From positions 60,098 through 124,097 of the forward strand of contig NZ_CAIWTY010000045.1 of NCBI RefSeq assembly GCF_903915725.1: a DNA stretch of 64,000 nt, in the 5' to 3' direction. The DNA is from an uncultured Rhodopila sp. Its GTDB lineage: Bacteria; Pseudomonadota; Alphaproteobacteria; Acetobacterales; Acetobacteraceae. How positions within the stretch are numbered: the first letter of the stretch is position 1; each line of letters opens with the position of its first letter. Of this stretch, positions 45,137-53,996 are shown in pieces. The notes below the pieces were generated by a model, which was not told the origin of the DNA, ran no database searches, and was given only the letters and a program-made list of their open reading frames with translations. The position numbers were made by a program, and so were the translations under genes.

Positions 45137-45997
45137 ATGATCCGCCTCTCGATTCAGGCTCGCCAGGCCCTGGCACGGCTTACCTTGCCGGTCCTGATCG
45201 TTGCGTCCTTCGCGATGATGCTGCTCGGCAAGGCCGACACCCTGCTGGCCGAGCGGGCACGGACCGCGCTCGCCGACGGGCTGGCGCCGATTTACGCCGC
45301 CCTGGCGGCGCCGCTGGGCGATATGCACAACGCGGTGACCGAGGCGATCAACCTGTGGGACATGCGCGACGAGAACGCCCGCCTGCGGGATGAAAACGAG
45401 AAACTGCGGCGCTGGCAAACCATCGCCCTCGCGTTGGACGCCGAAAACCAGCGGCTGAAGGCCAGCCTGCACTGGATCCCCGATCCCGACGCATCGTTCC
45501 TGACCGCGCGCGTCGTCGCCGATGCGGGCGGCGTCTACGCCCGGGCGGTGCTGCTGTCCGTCGGCCCGAACCATGGCATCCGCAAGGGCGAGATCGCGGT
45601 GGACGAGCGCGGCCTGGTGGGCCGGGTCACCGAGGTCGGGTCGCGCACCGCGCGCGTCCTGCTGATAACCGACCTGAACAGCCGCATCCCGGTCACGCTC
45701 GAAACCTCCCGCGCGCATGCGATCCTGATTGGCACCAACGGCCCGCGACCGCGGCTGCTGTATTGGCCGGAAGGCGTGGTGCCGCAGGAAGGCGAGCGGA
45801 TCGTCACATCGGCCGAGGCCAATGCCTTCCCGGCCAATTTGCCGATTGGCGCCGTGCACTACACCGGCAACGGCGCGCCGGAGGTGGAACCGGCGGCGAT
45901 GCTGCAGAAGCTGGAGGTCGTGCGCATCTTCGACTACGGCCTGACCGGCGTCACCGCGCCCGAACCGGCCAGCCGCGCGACCCCGGGGCGCCATTGA
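45137..45997 (+). CDS. mreC: Rod-shape determining protein MreC
   Basis: The ATG at 45137 (a GTG lies two codons earlier) gives 286 residues. The N-terminal helix (LTLPVLIVASFAMMLLG) is followed by a coiled coil (MRDENARLRDENEKLRRWQT) and the two beta-barrel MreC domains with DERGLVGRVTEVGSRTARVL and LITDLNSRIPV. It is a periplasmic activator of PBP2 in the elongasome. A repeat of about 200 bp follows before mreD. Confidence 0.95.
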   Translation: MIRLSIQARQALARLTLPVLIVASFAMMLLGKADTLLAERARTALADGLAPIYAALAAPLGDMHNAVTEAINLWDMRDENARLRDENEKLRRWQTIALALDAENQRLKASLHWIPDPDASFLTARVVADAGGVYARAVLLSVGPNHGIRKGEIAVDERGLVGRVTEVGSRTARVLLITDLNSRIPVTLETSRAHAILIGTNGPRPRLLYWPEGVVPQEGERIVTSAEANAFPANLPIGAVHYTGNGAPEVEPAAMLQKLEVVRIFDYGLTGVTAPEPASRATPGRH

Positions 45998-46035
45998 TGG
46001 ACGGCACGGCATTCATTCCTCGTCTTGACGGGCGA

Positions 46036-46250
46036 AGGCCCATGGGCGTTGAAATCGCGCCGCGGCGGTCGCGATTACCCCCGTCATGCCGACGCAGGTC
46101 GGCATCCACGCCTTTGCCTGAACCCGCACCGCAAGGCGTGGATGGTGCGCCTTCGCGCACCATGACGATGGGACGGCAGCCGGCCCGAAAACAGCTAGCG
46201 AGCATCGCAAGGCGTGGATGCTCCGCCTGCGCGGACCATGACGTGGCGAG
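46036..46250. repeat. Family B repeat, incomplete, between mreC and mreD
   Basis: The left arm GGCCCATGGGCGTTGAAAT is followed by the inner hairpins ATGCCGACGCAGGTCGGCAT, CCACGCC/GGCGTGG and ATGGTGCGCCTTCGCGCACCAT. The usual right arm is missing; a second GGCGTGGATGCTCCGCCTGC unit follows instead. It inserts about 290 non-coding bases into the mre operon. Confidence 0.75.
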
Positions 46251-46288
46251 GGCGGCGTTCGTTCCGTCGTTCCCCGGATCGGCATGAC

Positions 46289-46843
46289 ATGGCCTATATC
46301 GACCGCCGCCCGGGCATAAGGCCGCGGCCGACACTGGGGCGGCGGCTGGATATCGCCGCCCGGTCCGGGTTTCCGGCCTGTATCACCATTCTCCTGATGC
46401 TGCTCACGAAGGCCCCGCTCGGGATCGCCGGCCAGACCACCTTGCTGCCCGCCGTGGCGCTGTGTTCGGTCTGGTTCTGGTCGCTGTTCCGTCCGGAAAG
46501 CTTTCCGCCGCCTCTGGTCTTCGTCATCGGCCTGCTGCTCGACCTGCTCGGCTATCTGCCGCTCGGCGCCGGCGTGTTCACCCTGTTGTGCGTGCACGGC
46601 GTGGCGATGGCGTTGCGGCGCGGCCTGGCGCTGCACGGATTCCTCTGGATCTGGCTGGTGTTCGCGCTGATCGCATCCGCCGCCTCGCTGGCGATCTGGC
46701 TGCTGGTCATGCTGCTGGACTTCCGCCTGCTCTCGCCCCGCCCGGCAGTCTTCATGGCGGTGCTCAGCGTCGCGATCTATCCCGCGCTCGCCGTGCCGTT
46801 CGCCGCCGCGCATCGCTCGGTCGCCAACCCGGAGGACGCCTGA
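46289..46843 (+). CDS. mreD: Rod-shape determining protein MreD
   Basis: The ATG at 46289 gives 184 residues; the longer open frame from 46214 is translated repeat. Five to six membrane segments, with PESFPPPLVFVIGLLLDLLG and YLPLGAGVFTLLCVHGVAMA, match MreD. It is the membrane partner of MreC and PBP2. It lies two bases before the mrdA ATG. Confidence 0.9.
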   Translation: MAYIDRRPGIRPRPTLGRRLDIAARSGFPACITILLMLLTKAPLGIAGQTTLLPAVALCSVWFWSLFRPESFPPPLVFVIGLLLDLLGYLPLGAGVFTLLCVHGVAMALRRGLALHGFLWIWLVFALIASAASLAIWLLVMLLDFRLLSPRPAVFMAVLSVAIYPALAVPFAAAHRSVANPEDA

Positions 46844-46845
46844 CC

Positions 46846-48711
46846 ATGCGCCGCGATGCCGAACGCACCGGCGTGTTCACCCGGCGCGCCCTGCTGCTGA
46901 TGGGCGGCCAGGTGGCGATCCTCGGCGCCCTCTCAGCGCGGCTGTACCAGGTCCAGGTCGAGGACGGCGCGCGCTACACCACGCTGGCGAATGAAAACCG
47001 CATCAGCGCCCGGATGATCGCGCCGCCGCGCGGGCGCATCCTCGACCGCTTCGGCGCCGTCATCGCCGGCAGCAGCACCAATTGGCGCGCCGTGCTGGTC
47101 GCCGAACAGGCCAACAATGTGCCGGCGACCCTGGACGCATTCTCCGCCCTGCTGCCGCTGAACGAGTATGAGCGCGCCCGCATCGACCGAGAGTTGCACC
47201 GCAGGCGCAAGTTCATCCCCGTGCTGATCCGCGAATTCCTGACGTGGGACGAGATGGCGGCGATCGAGGTCAACGCCCCCGACCTGCCCGGCATCGTTGT
47301 CGATGCCGGCACCAGCCGCGAATACCCGTTCGGCAACAAGCTGGCGCATATCGTCGGCTACGTTGCGCCGCCCAACGAGTCCGATGTTGCCGATGATCCG
47401 CTGCTCGGCCTGCCCGGCCTGCGCCTCGGCCGCGCCGGGATGGAGAAATACCACGACCTCGGGCTGCGCGGCCGCGCCGGGTCGGTGCAACTGGAAGTCA
47501 ATGCCGTCGGCCGGGTGATCCGCGAGCTGGACCGCCTGGAGGGCGTGCAGGGCGAGGATGTCGGGCTGACCCTCGACGCCGGGCTGCAGCAATCGGTGCT
47601 GACCACGCTGGGTGACGAGAGCGCCAGCGCCGTGGTGATGGACTGCCGCAACGGCGAAGTCCTGGCGATGGCGACCAACCCGTCCTTCGATCCGTCGGTG
47701 TTCAACTCCGGCGTGTCGCAGGCGCAATGGCTGGAATGGACCCGGGACCGCCGCACCCCGCTGATCAATAAGGCGACGTCCGGCCTGTATGCGCCGGGCT
47801 CCACCTTCAAGATGGCGGTCGCGCTGGCGGCGCTGGAGGCCGGGACGCTGTCGCCGGGCGATCATATCGGCTGCCCGGGCTACCTCGACCTCGGCGACAC
47901 CCGGTTCCATTGCTGGCGCAAGGGCGGCCACGGCACGCTCGACCTGCGCGGCGGGCTGAAGAACAGTTGCGACGTGTTCTTCTACGAGGTCGCGCGGCGC
48001 ACCGGCATCGACCACATCGCCGCCATGGCGAACCGGCTCGGCCTGGGGACGGAGCTGGAACTCGACCTGCCCGGCCAGCGCAGCGGACTGATTCCGACGC
48101 GGGAGTGGCGCATGGCCAAGGGCCACCCCTGGAATGTCGGCGACACCATCGTCAGCGGCATCGGCCAGGGCTATATCCAGGTGACCCCGCTGCAACTCGC
48201 TACCTACGCCTCCCGCATCGCCAGCGGGCGCATGGTGCAGCCGCACTTGACCCGCAAGCTGGCCGGCGCTTTGCAGCCCGGCTCCGAGCCCGAGGATTGG
48301 CCGGTGCTGGGGATGCCGGAAAAGCTGCTGCATGCGGTGCGCGAGGGCATGTGGGCGGTGGTGAATGAGGCCGGCGGCACGGCGCCGCTGGCTAAGCTGG
48401 CCGATCCCGGAGTGCAACTGGCGGGCAAGACAGGGTCTGCGCAGGTGCGGCGGGTGTCGCGCGAACTGCGCGAGAGCGGGCATTTCGACAGCCAAAAGCT
48501 GCCCTGGGAATACCGCCCGCATGCGCTGTTCGTGGCTTTCGCGCCGTATGACGCCCCGCGCTACGCCCTGGCGGTGGTGATCGAGCACGGCAACGCCGGT
48601 GCCGCCGCCGCCGCGCCGATGGCGCACGACATCATGACCGAGGTACTGAAGCGCGATCCGGGCAACCGCACGGAGCCGCCCTCGGCCCAGGTCGCGGAGG
48701 TACGTTCCTGA
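46846..48711 (+). CDS. mrdA: Penicillin-binding protein 2 (elongasome transpeptidase)
   Basis: The ATG at 46846, two bases after the mreD stop, gives 621 residues. It has an N-terminal membrane anchor, a pedestal domain (RISARMIAPPRGRILDRFGA), and a transpeptidase domain with the three penicillin-binding motifs: SxxK in YAPGSTFKMAVALAA, SxN in LKNSCDVFFYEVA and KTG in LAGKTGSAQVRR. It cross-links lateral wall peptidoglycan with RodA. Its TGA overlaps the rodA ATG. Confidence 0.97.
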   Translation: MRRDAERTGVFTRRALLLMGGQVAILGALSARLYQVQVEDGARYTTLANENRISARMIAPPRGRILDRFGAVIAGSSTNWRAVLVAEQANNVPATLDAFSALLPLNEYERARIDRELHRRRKFIPVLIREFLTWDEMAAIEVNAPDLPGIVVDAGTSREYPFGNKLAHIVGYVAPPNESDVADDPLLGLPGLRLGRAGMEKYHDLGLRGRAGSVQLEVNAVGRVIRELDRLEGVQGEDVGLTLDAGLQQSVLTTLGDESASAVVMDCRNGEVLAMATNPSFDPSVFNSGVSQAQWLEWTRDRRTPLINKATSGLYAPGSTFKMAVALAALEAGTLSPGDHIGCPGYLDLGDTRFHCWRKGGHGTLDLRGGLKNSCDVFFYEVARRTGIDHIAAMANRLGLGTELELDLPGQRSGLIPTREWRMAKGHPWNVGDTIVSGIGQGYIQVTPLQLATYASRIASGRMVQPHLTRKLAGALQPGSEPEDWPVLGMPEKLLHAVREGMWAVVNEAGGTAPLAKLADPGVQLAGKTGSAQVRRVSRELRESGHFDSQKLPWEYRPHALFVAFAPYDAPRYALAVVIEHGNAGAAAAAPMAHDIMTEVLKRDPGNRTEPPSAQVAEVRS

Positions 48712-49853
48712 TGGACCGCAGGTTGTGGCGCGAGCCCTCCTTCGACTTCGTGGCCAAGGTGCTGCAGATCAACTGGATCTATGTCGCGCTGCTGTGCTGC
48801 CTGGCGGGTGTCGGCTATGTCGCGCTGTACAGCGCCGCCGGCGGCTCGCCCGAGCCCTATGCCGCCCGCCATGCCATGCGCTTCGCCTTCGGCGTGGTTA
48901 TCATGCTGGCCATCGGCCTGGTCGATATCCGCATCATTCAGAAACTCGCCTGGCCGGCCTATATCGGCTGCGTCGGGCTGCTGGTGATGGTGCTGCGCAT
49001 GGGCCATGTCGGCAAGGGCGCCCAACGCTGGCTGGACCTGGGCGGCCTGCAACTCCAGCCGAGCGAGATGATGAAGCTGGCGCTGGTGCTGGCGCTGGCC
49101 TCCTGGTTCCACCGTGCCTCGTGGGAGCGAATGGGTAACCCGCTGTTCCTGATCCCGCCGCTGATCGCCGTGCTGATCCCGGTCGGGCTGATCCTGAAGG
49201 AACCGAACCTCGGCACCGCGGCGATCACCGCGATGCTGGGCGGCGCGATCTTCTTTGCCGCCGGGGTGCGCTGGTGGAAGTTTCTGCTGGTGGTGCTGCC
49301 GATACCGCTACTGGGACAGTTCGCCTATGCGCATCTGCATGACTACCAGCGGGCGCGGATCGACACCTTCATGCATCCTGAAAGCGACCCGCTCGGCGCC
49401 GGCTATAACATCATCCAGTCGAAGATTGCGCTGGGCTCCGGAGGCATGTGGGGCAAAGGATTTCTGCAGGGCACCCAGGGCCACCTCGATTTCCTCCCGG
49501 AAAAGCAAACCGATTTCATATTTACAATGATCGGCGAGGAGTTCGGCCTTGTCGGCGGGTTGGCGGTGATGGGATTGCTGACCCTGATCATCGTCGGCGC
49601 AATGCTGATTGCGTTGCGCTGCCGCCATCAGTTCGGCCGTCTGGTGGCACTTGGTATCGGCTGCAATTTCTTTCTTTACGTATTCGTCAACATCGCCATG
49701 GTGATGGGCGTGATTCCCGTCGGCGGCGTGCCGCTGCCGCTGGTGTCGCATGGCGGTTCGGCGATGCTGACCGTCATGGTCGGGTTCGGCATCCTGATGT
49801 CGGTGCACGTGCATCGCGACGTCGAGTTCGCCGCTCTGCGCGACGACCGTTAG
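48711..49853 (+). CDS. rodA: Rod-shape determining protein RodA (SEDS glycosyltransferase)
   Basis: A 380-residue, ten-helix SEDS protein; the ATG overlaps the mrdA stop by one base. It has GKGAQRWLDLGGLQLQPSEM, KEPNLGTAAITAMLGGAIFF, LGSGGMWGKGFLQGTQGHLD and FLPEKQTDFIFTMIGEEFGL, the SEDS signatures with the catalytic-site region. It polymerises glycan strands for the elongasome with PBP2. It is the last gene of the mre operon. Confidence 0.97.
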   Translation: MDRRLWREPSFDFVAKVLQINWIYVALLCCLAGVGYVALYSAAGGSPEPYAARHAMRFAFGVVIMLAIGLVDIRIIQKLAWPAYIGCVGLLVMVLRMGHVGKGAQRWLDLGGLQLQPSEMMKLALVLALASWFHRASWERMGNPLFLIPPLIAVLIPVGLILKEPNLGTAAITAMLGGAIFFAAGVRWWKFLLVVLPIPLLGQFAYAHLHDYQRARIDTFMHPESDPLGAGYNIIQSKIALGSGGMWGKGFLQGTQGHLDFLPEKQTDFIFTMIGEEFGLVGGLAVMGLLTLIIVGAMLIALRCRHQFGRLVALGIGCNFFLYVFVNIAMVMGVIPVGGVPLPLVSHGGSAMLTVMVGFGILMSVHVHRDVEFAALRDDR

Positions 49854-49868
49854 CTCGCCGCCCGCACA

Positions 49869-50279
49869 ATGACCGGTGCCACGCGCGTCAATCCGTCGCT
49901 CTGCCGCGCCTATCGCATGACCCGCTATACGGTCGACGGCATCACCGTCCGCATCGGCCGCCGGAGCGCTGGCATCGACCGTCTGTTGCGCGTATACAAC
50001 CATAGGGAAGGTGCGTTCGTCACTGCCTACAACCCGTTCTCCCGCCGGATGCCGCCGGGCTGGAACCGCCGGATGCAGACGAATCTTGTAAATGTGCTGG
50101 CCGGCAGAGCGATTCTTCCTGCCACCGGGTGCTGGCGCCGCTGGTGCGAATCGCATGTCGTGGTGTTCGGATCGTTTCGCCGGACGCTGGTGTTGGCTCG
50201 TAGATACCGGCAGCACGGCATCGTGATAGTCAGGCTCCGGCAACCCGCGCGGCTGGTTTACACTTCTCTAATCAATTGA
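49869..50279 (+). CDS. DUF3293 domain protein
   Basis: A 136-residue protein matching the DUF3293 plan: YTVDGITVRIGRRSAGIDRL, then FVTAYNPFSRRMPPGWNRRM and VFGSFRRTLVLARRYRQHGI, ending in RLRQPARLVYTS. The central AFVTAYNP is the family hallmark. The function of the family is unknown. It starts 15 bp after rodA and may be co-transcribed with the mre operon. Confidence 0.8.
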   Translation: MTGATRVNPSLCRAYRMTRYTVDGITVRIGRRSAGIDRLLRVYNHREGAFVTAYNPFSRRMPPGWNRRMQTNLVNVLAGRAILPATGCWRRWCESHVVVFGSFRRTLVLARRYRQHGIVIVRLRQPARLVYTSLIN

Positions 50280-50320
50280 ACCGTCCCGGCTTTTTAAGTA
50301 ACGCTTTATCAACGGTGTGG

Positions 50321-50392
50321 TTGGTCCGGCGGTCTTACACAAGACGGACCAAACGCGGGGGTTTCGCCGCCGGCTTTGGTTTGCCAAACCAT
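50321..50392 (+). promoter_or_regulatory. Two consecutive hairpins in the leader of a glycosyltransferase gene
   Basis: TTGGTCCG..GTCTT pairs with AAGACGGACCAA (50321-50352, with a small bulge), and TGGTTTGCCAAACCA (50378-50392) is a second stem. They lie 26-98 bp before the GTG start. No known riboswitch pattern was recognised. Confidence 0.45.
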
Positions 50393-50418
50393 GAAACAGA
50401 ATCTTTGACGGAGTCAGC

Positions 50419-51636
50419 GTGCAGATTATCGAATCCGACTTTCAGTTTGGCGCGCGGATTGATGGCGGCTTCGGTCGTCCCGCGCCGGGGCGCTTGTCGG
50501 CGGCAATCTACATCCACGACCTCTCGCCCGGTGGCGTAGAGCGGCAGAGCCTCGTCCTGGCGCAGGAGCTGCGGGAGCGGGACGTTAACGTTTCGCTTGT
50601 GGTGCATCAGCTGCGCGGCGAACTGATTCCGCTGCTGCCGCATGGCATCCCTGTCGTCAATCTCGACAGCGCGCGCACATTGCAGGATGTGTTGCGCCTC
50701 CGCCGTTATCTGCGCGATGAGCAGCCGCAGGTTTTCATGGCGAACGTCGATCATAACAATGTGGCGGCGTCGTTGGCGAACGCGATGGCCGGAACCGGAA
50801 CGAAACTGGTGATTTGCCAGCACAATCCGCTGTCGTCCGGCTTCCATGCGACGGTGAACTGGAAGCATCGCGTCGTGCCGTGGTGCTATGGCGCGCTGTC
50901 GCCGTTCATCGACCATGCCGTTGCGGTATCGGACGGGATTGCCGATGAACTGGTGCGTCACGCCGGTTTGCCCGCTGACAAGGTCAGCACGATTTTCAAC
51001 GCCGTCATCGGCGACGATTTCGAGGCGCGGGCGGCTGAACCGGTGCGCCATCCCTGGCTGACGCATAAGGACCGTCCGGTTTTCGTCAGCGCCGGGCGTC
51101 TGGTGGAGATGAAGGACCAGCGCACCTTGCTGCGCGCCTTCGCTATCCATTTGCAAACGTCTCCGGCGCGGCTGATGCTGCTCGGCAGCGGGCCGATGAT
51201 GGATGATCTGCAAATTCTGGCGGCCGAGCTCGGCATCGCCGAGGACGTGGACTTCGTCGGCTTCGTGCCAAATCCGCTGCCGTATATGCGCGCGGCGGAC
51301 GCGTTCGTGCTGTCGTCGCGGTCGGAAGGTTTCGGCAATGTCCTGGTCGAGGCGATGGGGTGCGGCACGCCGATCCTGTCGACCGATTGTCCGTATGGGC
51401 CAGGCGATATTCTGGACCGGGGACGGTACGGGCTACTGGTTCCGCCGCAGGATCCTGAGGCGCTGGCCCTTGGATTCGGCCGTGTCCTGGCGGAGGCGGA
51501 CCGCTGGCCGGCGGCGCTGCTGCGGAGGCGCGCGAACGCTTTCACCTACGCGGCCTGCGCCGAGGGGTATTGGAGTTTGTTCCGGCGGCTGGTGCAGTCC
51601 GAGCAGGCGATTGCCAGTCATTACGGGAATGGGTAA
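50419..51636 (+). CDS. Glycosyltransferase family 4
   Basis: The GTG at 50419 follows ACGGAG; 405 residues of GT-B fold. The N-terminal donor-independent half has AIYIHDLSPGGVERQSLVL. The C-terminal half has FVSAGRLVEMKDQRTLLRAF, MLLGSGPMMDDLQILAAELG and the E-x7-E region SRSEGFGNVLVEAMGCGTPI. It is a retaining hexosyl- or related transferase acting at the inner membrane face. It probably belongs to surface polysaccharide or lipid glycosylation; the acceptor is unknown. Confidence 0.92.
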   Translation: MQIIESDFQFGARIDGGFGRPAPGRLSAAIYIHDLSPGGVERQSLVLAQELRERDVNVSLVVHQLRGELIPLLPHGIPVVNLDSARTLQDVLRLRRYLRDEQPQVFMANVDHNNVAASLANAMAGTGTKLVICQHNPLSSGFHATVNWKHRVVPWCYGALSPFIDHAVAVSDGIADELVRHAGLPADKVSTIFNAVIGDDFEARAAEPVRHPWLTHKDRPVFVSAGRLVEMKDQRTLLRAFAIHLQTSPARLMLLGSGPMMDDLQILAAELGIAEDVDFVGFVPNPLPYMRAADAFVLSSRSEGFGNVLVEAMGCGTPILSTDCPYGPGDILDRGRYGLLVPPQDPEALALGFGRVLAEADRWPAALLRRRANAFTYAACAEGYWSLFRRLVQSEQAIASHYGNG

Positions 51637-51733
51637 ACCTGGGTTCCTGCACTGACAGGGATGCGGGGCTGATGGACGAGACGAGTGCGAACCGGCGCGG
51701 CGAACGCGCTTGCGGCTGTCGCGGAGGGCGGCT

Positions 51734-52399
51734 GTGATCGTCGTCCATCACCTTAACAACTCCCGCTCGCAGCGCATTTTGTGGCTGCTGGAGGAACTCG
51801 GGCTTGAGTACGAGGTGGTCAAGCATTTCCGCGACCCGGTGACCAATCTCGCACCGCCGGAGTTGCTGGCGGTCCATCCGCTGGGCAAGCTGCCGGTAAT
51901 CCGCGATGGCGATCTGGTTTTGGCGGAGTCCGGCGCGATCATCGCCTATGTGCTGGAACGTTACGGCAACGGACGGCTGGAGCCTGCGGCGGGGACACCG
52001 GAGCGCGTGCGGTATCTATACTGGCTGCACTACACCGAGGGCACGGCGATGCCGTTGCTGCTGCTGCATGTGATCTTCGACCAAATAGAGAAGGCGAAGG
52101 TGCCGTTCTTCATCCGGCCGGTGACCAGGGGGATCGCCGGGCGGTTGAAGCAGATGCTGGTGGAGCCTCAGCTTCTGCGCAATTTCGACCTGATGGAAGC
52201 CGAGCTGGGCAAGAGCGCGTGGTTTGCCGGTAACGAGATCACGGCGGCGGATATCCATCTCAGTTTCGCATTGGAAGCAGCGGTCGCGCGGTCAGGCCTC
52301 GATCGGCGCTGGCCGCGGTTGCTGGACTGGCTGGACCGGATTCATGCGCGTCCGGCGTACCTGCGGGCGGTCGAGCGGGGTGGGCCCTATCAGTTGTAG
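51734..52399 (+). CDS. Glutathione S-transferase family protein
   Basis: The GTG at 51734 follows GGAGGG; 221 residues. The N-terminal thioredoxin-like domain has HHLNNSRSQRILWLLEELGL, LGKLPVIRDGDLVLAESGAI and IIAYVLERYG; the C-terminal helical domain has WFAGNEITAADIHLSFALEA. The active-site serine is in NNSRSQR. It probably conjugates or reduces electrophiles with glutathione; the substrate is unknown. It is not obviously part of an operon. Confidence 0.92.
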   Translation: MIVVHHLNNSRSQRILWLLEELGLEYEVVKHFRDPVTNLAPPELLAVHPLGKLPVIRDGDLVLAESGAIIAYVLERYGNGRLEPAAGTPERVRYLYWLHYTEGTAMPLLLLHVIFDQIEKAKVPFFIRPVTRGIAGRLKQMLVEPQLLRNFDLMEAELGKSAWFAGNEITAADIHLSFALEAAVARSGLDRRWPRLLDWLDRIHARPAYLRAVERGGPYQL

Positions 52400-52449
52400 G
52401 CGGCGGAGCTTCGCCACGGTCGCCGTTGCCGTAAGAGCGGGCGCAGGTC

Positions 52450-52626
52450 GCAAGGGCGTTAAAACGGGACGACAACGGGCCGTCTGTTGCCTTTTCGTCA
52501 TCGTACGCGAAGGCGGACCATCCACGCCTGGCGGTGCGGGTTCAAGCAACAAAGGCGTGGATGCCGACCTTCGTCGGCATGACGGGAAACGCGACGCCGG
52601 ACCGCTACTTTAACGCCTAAGGGGCG
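52450..52626. repeat. Family B composite palindromic repeat, diverged full copy
   Basis: The left arm GCAAGGGCGTTAAAA and right arm TACTTTAACGCCTAAGGGGC flank the hairpins GTACGCGAAGGCGGACCAT and ATGCCGACCTTCGTCGGCAT. The orientation of the inner hairpins matches the copy at 43232. The rest of the 547-bp gap to 52946 holds a further partial unit (52630-52690) and an AT-richer stretch likely to carry the promoter of the next gene. Confidence 0.8.
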
Positions 52627-52946
52627 CAGGCCCGCCACCCACGCCTTTGTTTACACGAGGAAAAGGCGTGGATGCCGATCGAAGCTTGTCCCCAGGCTTG
52701 ACCCGGTGATCGGCGCTACGAGATGGCGCGGCCGGAGTCTCGCTTTCACGGCGGATTGCTATCCTGTGTCTGACGAATGTGTAGCCTTCATTTCATCCGG
52801 AAAATGCGTTGGGCATATCGGATGCATTTCGCAACGCGTTTTGCCACAGGCCACGCCATAGGCGCGGCATCGTAATTGCTTAATCTGTAACGCATCGACA
52901 GACGCGCGCTGTTGCAGCGACTACGGATTGAATTGGAACCAAGAGT

Positions 52947-53906
52947 ATGCCTGCGACTCCCGCTGTCTCCGTCATCATTCCAACGCGGGACACGCTTCGC
53001 TACCTGCCAAAGGCAATCGCCTCCATCGGCGGATTTCCGAATGTCGAGATCATTGTCATCGACGATGGATCGACTGACGGGACCGGCGAATGGCTCGCCG
53101 ATCGGCGCGCGCGCGACCGGCGCTTGGTCGTCCTCGCGGGGCCCGGCGAGAATTCGGCCCGGGCACGCAATCTTGGCATCGCGGCTGCCCGTGCGCCGCT
53201 CATCGCATTTCTGGATGCGGATGACTGGTGGGAACCCGGCAAGCTCGATTTGCAATACGGAATGCATCACGCCAATCCGGGGATCGGCTTCTCGTTTACC
53301 GACTATCGCCATCGCTCGCCCGCCGGAGACTATCTGGGCTGCAGTTTCACATTCTGGCCGCGCTATCGGGCCCGCCACGGCCACAGCACCGAACCGTTCC
53401 TGTTGGGCGACGATGCGCTGGCGCAGATCTATGCGGAGAATATCGTCGGCACCTCCACGGTCATGGCCCGAACCGACATCCTGCGCGCGATGGGCGGATT
53501 CGACGAGACACTGCGCTCAACCGAGGACTGGGACTTGTGGCTGCGCCTCGCGGCATGCGCTCCGGTGGGCTGCCATCCGGATCCGTTGGTGACCTACCTG
53601 ATGCACCGGCCGGGCAACAAGAGCGCCAGGCTGGATCGTCGTATCGCCGCCGTCCGGTTGATCGGAGAGCGATTTCGCGACCGGGCCTGCGTGCAGAACC
53701 GCTCGGCGCAGCGGGTCTTCAATGCCCGGCTCCTCGTCGCATCGGCCGAGTTGGCGGAGATGGAGGGCAAGCGGTTCCGCTCCACCGCGCTGCGCCTGGG
53801 CGCCTTCATGCGTCACCCGACAGGCCGGTCCGGGCGCGAATTTGTTGCTGGGGTCGCGGCGGCGGTCTCCGTTTCGCATCGGCGCCAATCCTGTCCCGGG
53901 ATTTGA
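52947..53906 (+). CDS. Glycosyltransferase family 2
   Basis: A 319-residue GT-A protein starting at the ATG at 52947. It has VSVIIPTRDTLRYLPKAIAS, IIVIDDGSTDGTGEWLADR, the DXD-type metal site in FLDADDWWEPGKLDLQ, and GGFDETLRSTEDWDLWLRLA with the catalytic ED. It is an inverting sugar transferase, probably for surface glycan. It stands alone, 90 bp before metY. Confidence 0.93.
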   Translation: MPATPAVSVIIPTRDTLRYLPKAIASIGGFPNVEIIVIDDGSTDGTGEWLADRRARDRRLVVLAGPGENSARARNLGIAAARAPLIAFLDADDWWEPGKLDLQYGMHHANPGIGFSFTDYRHRSPAGDYLGCSFTFWPRYRARHGHSTEPFLLGDDALAQIYAENIVGTSTVMARTDILRAMGGFDETLRSTEDWDLWLRLAACAPVGCHPDPLVTYLMHRPGNKSARLDRRIAAVRLIGERFRDRACVQNRSAQRVFNARLLVASAELAEMEGKRFRSTALRLGAFMRHPTGRSGREFVAGVAAAVSVSHRRQSCPGI

Positions 53907-53996
53907 CCAGGGCAGTTCCGGGTTACATCGTCCTGGCCGGGACACGCCCATCCGCCCGAGTCGCTTATTCCCGGGAGTCGCCTTACGATAAAGCGC

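Noticed and set aside
53907..53996. SAM-type riboswitch before the MetY fusion
   Set aside because: The 90-bp leader lacks the conserved cores of SAM-II or related riboswitches.
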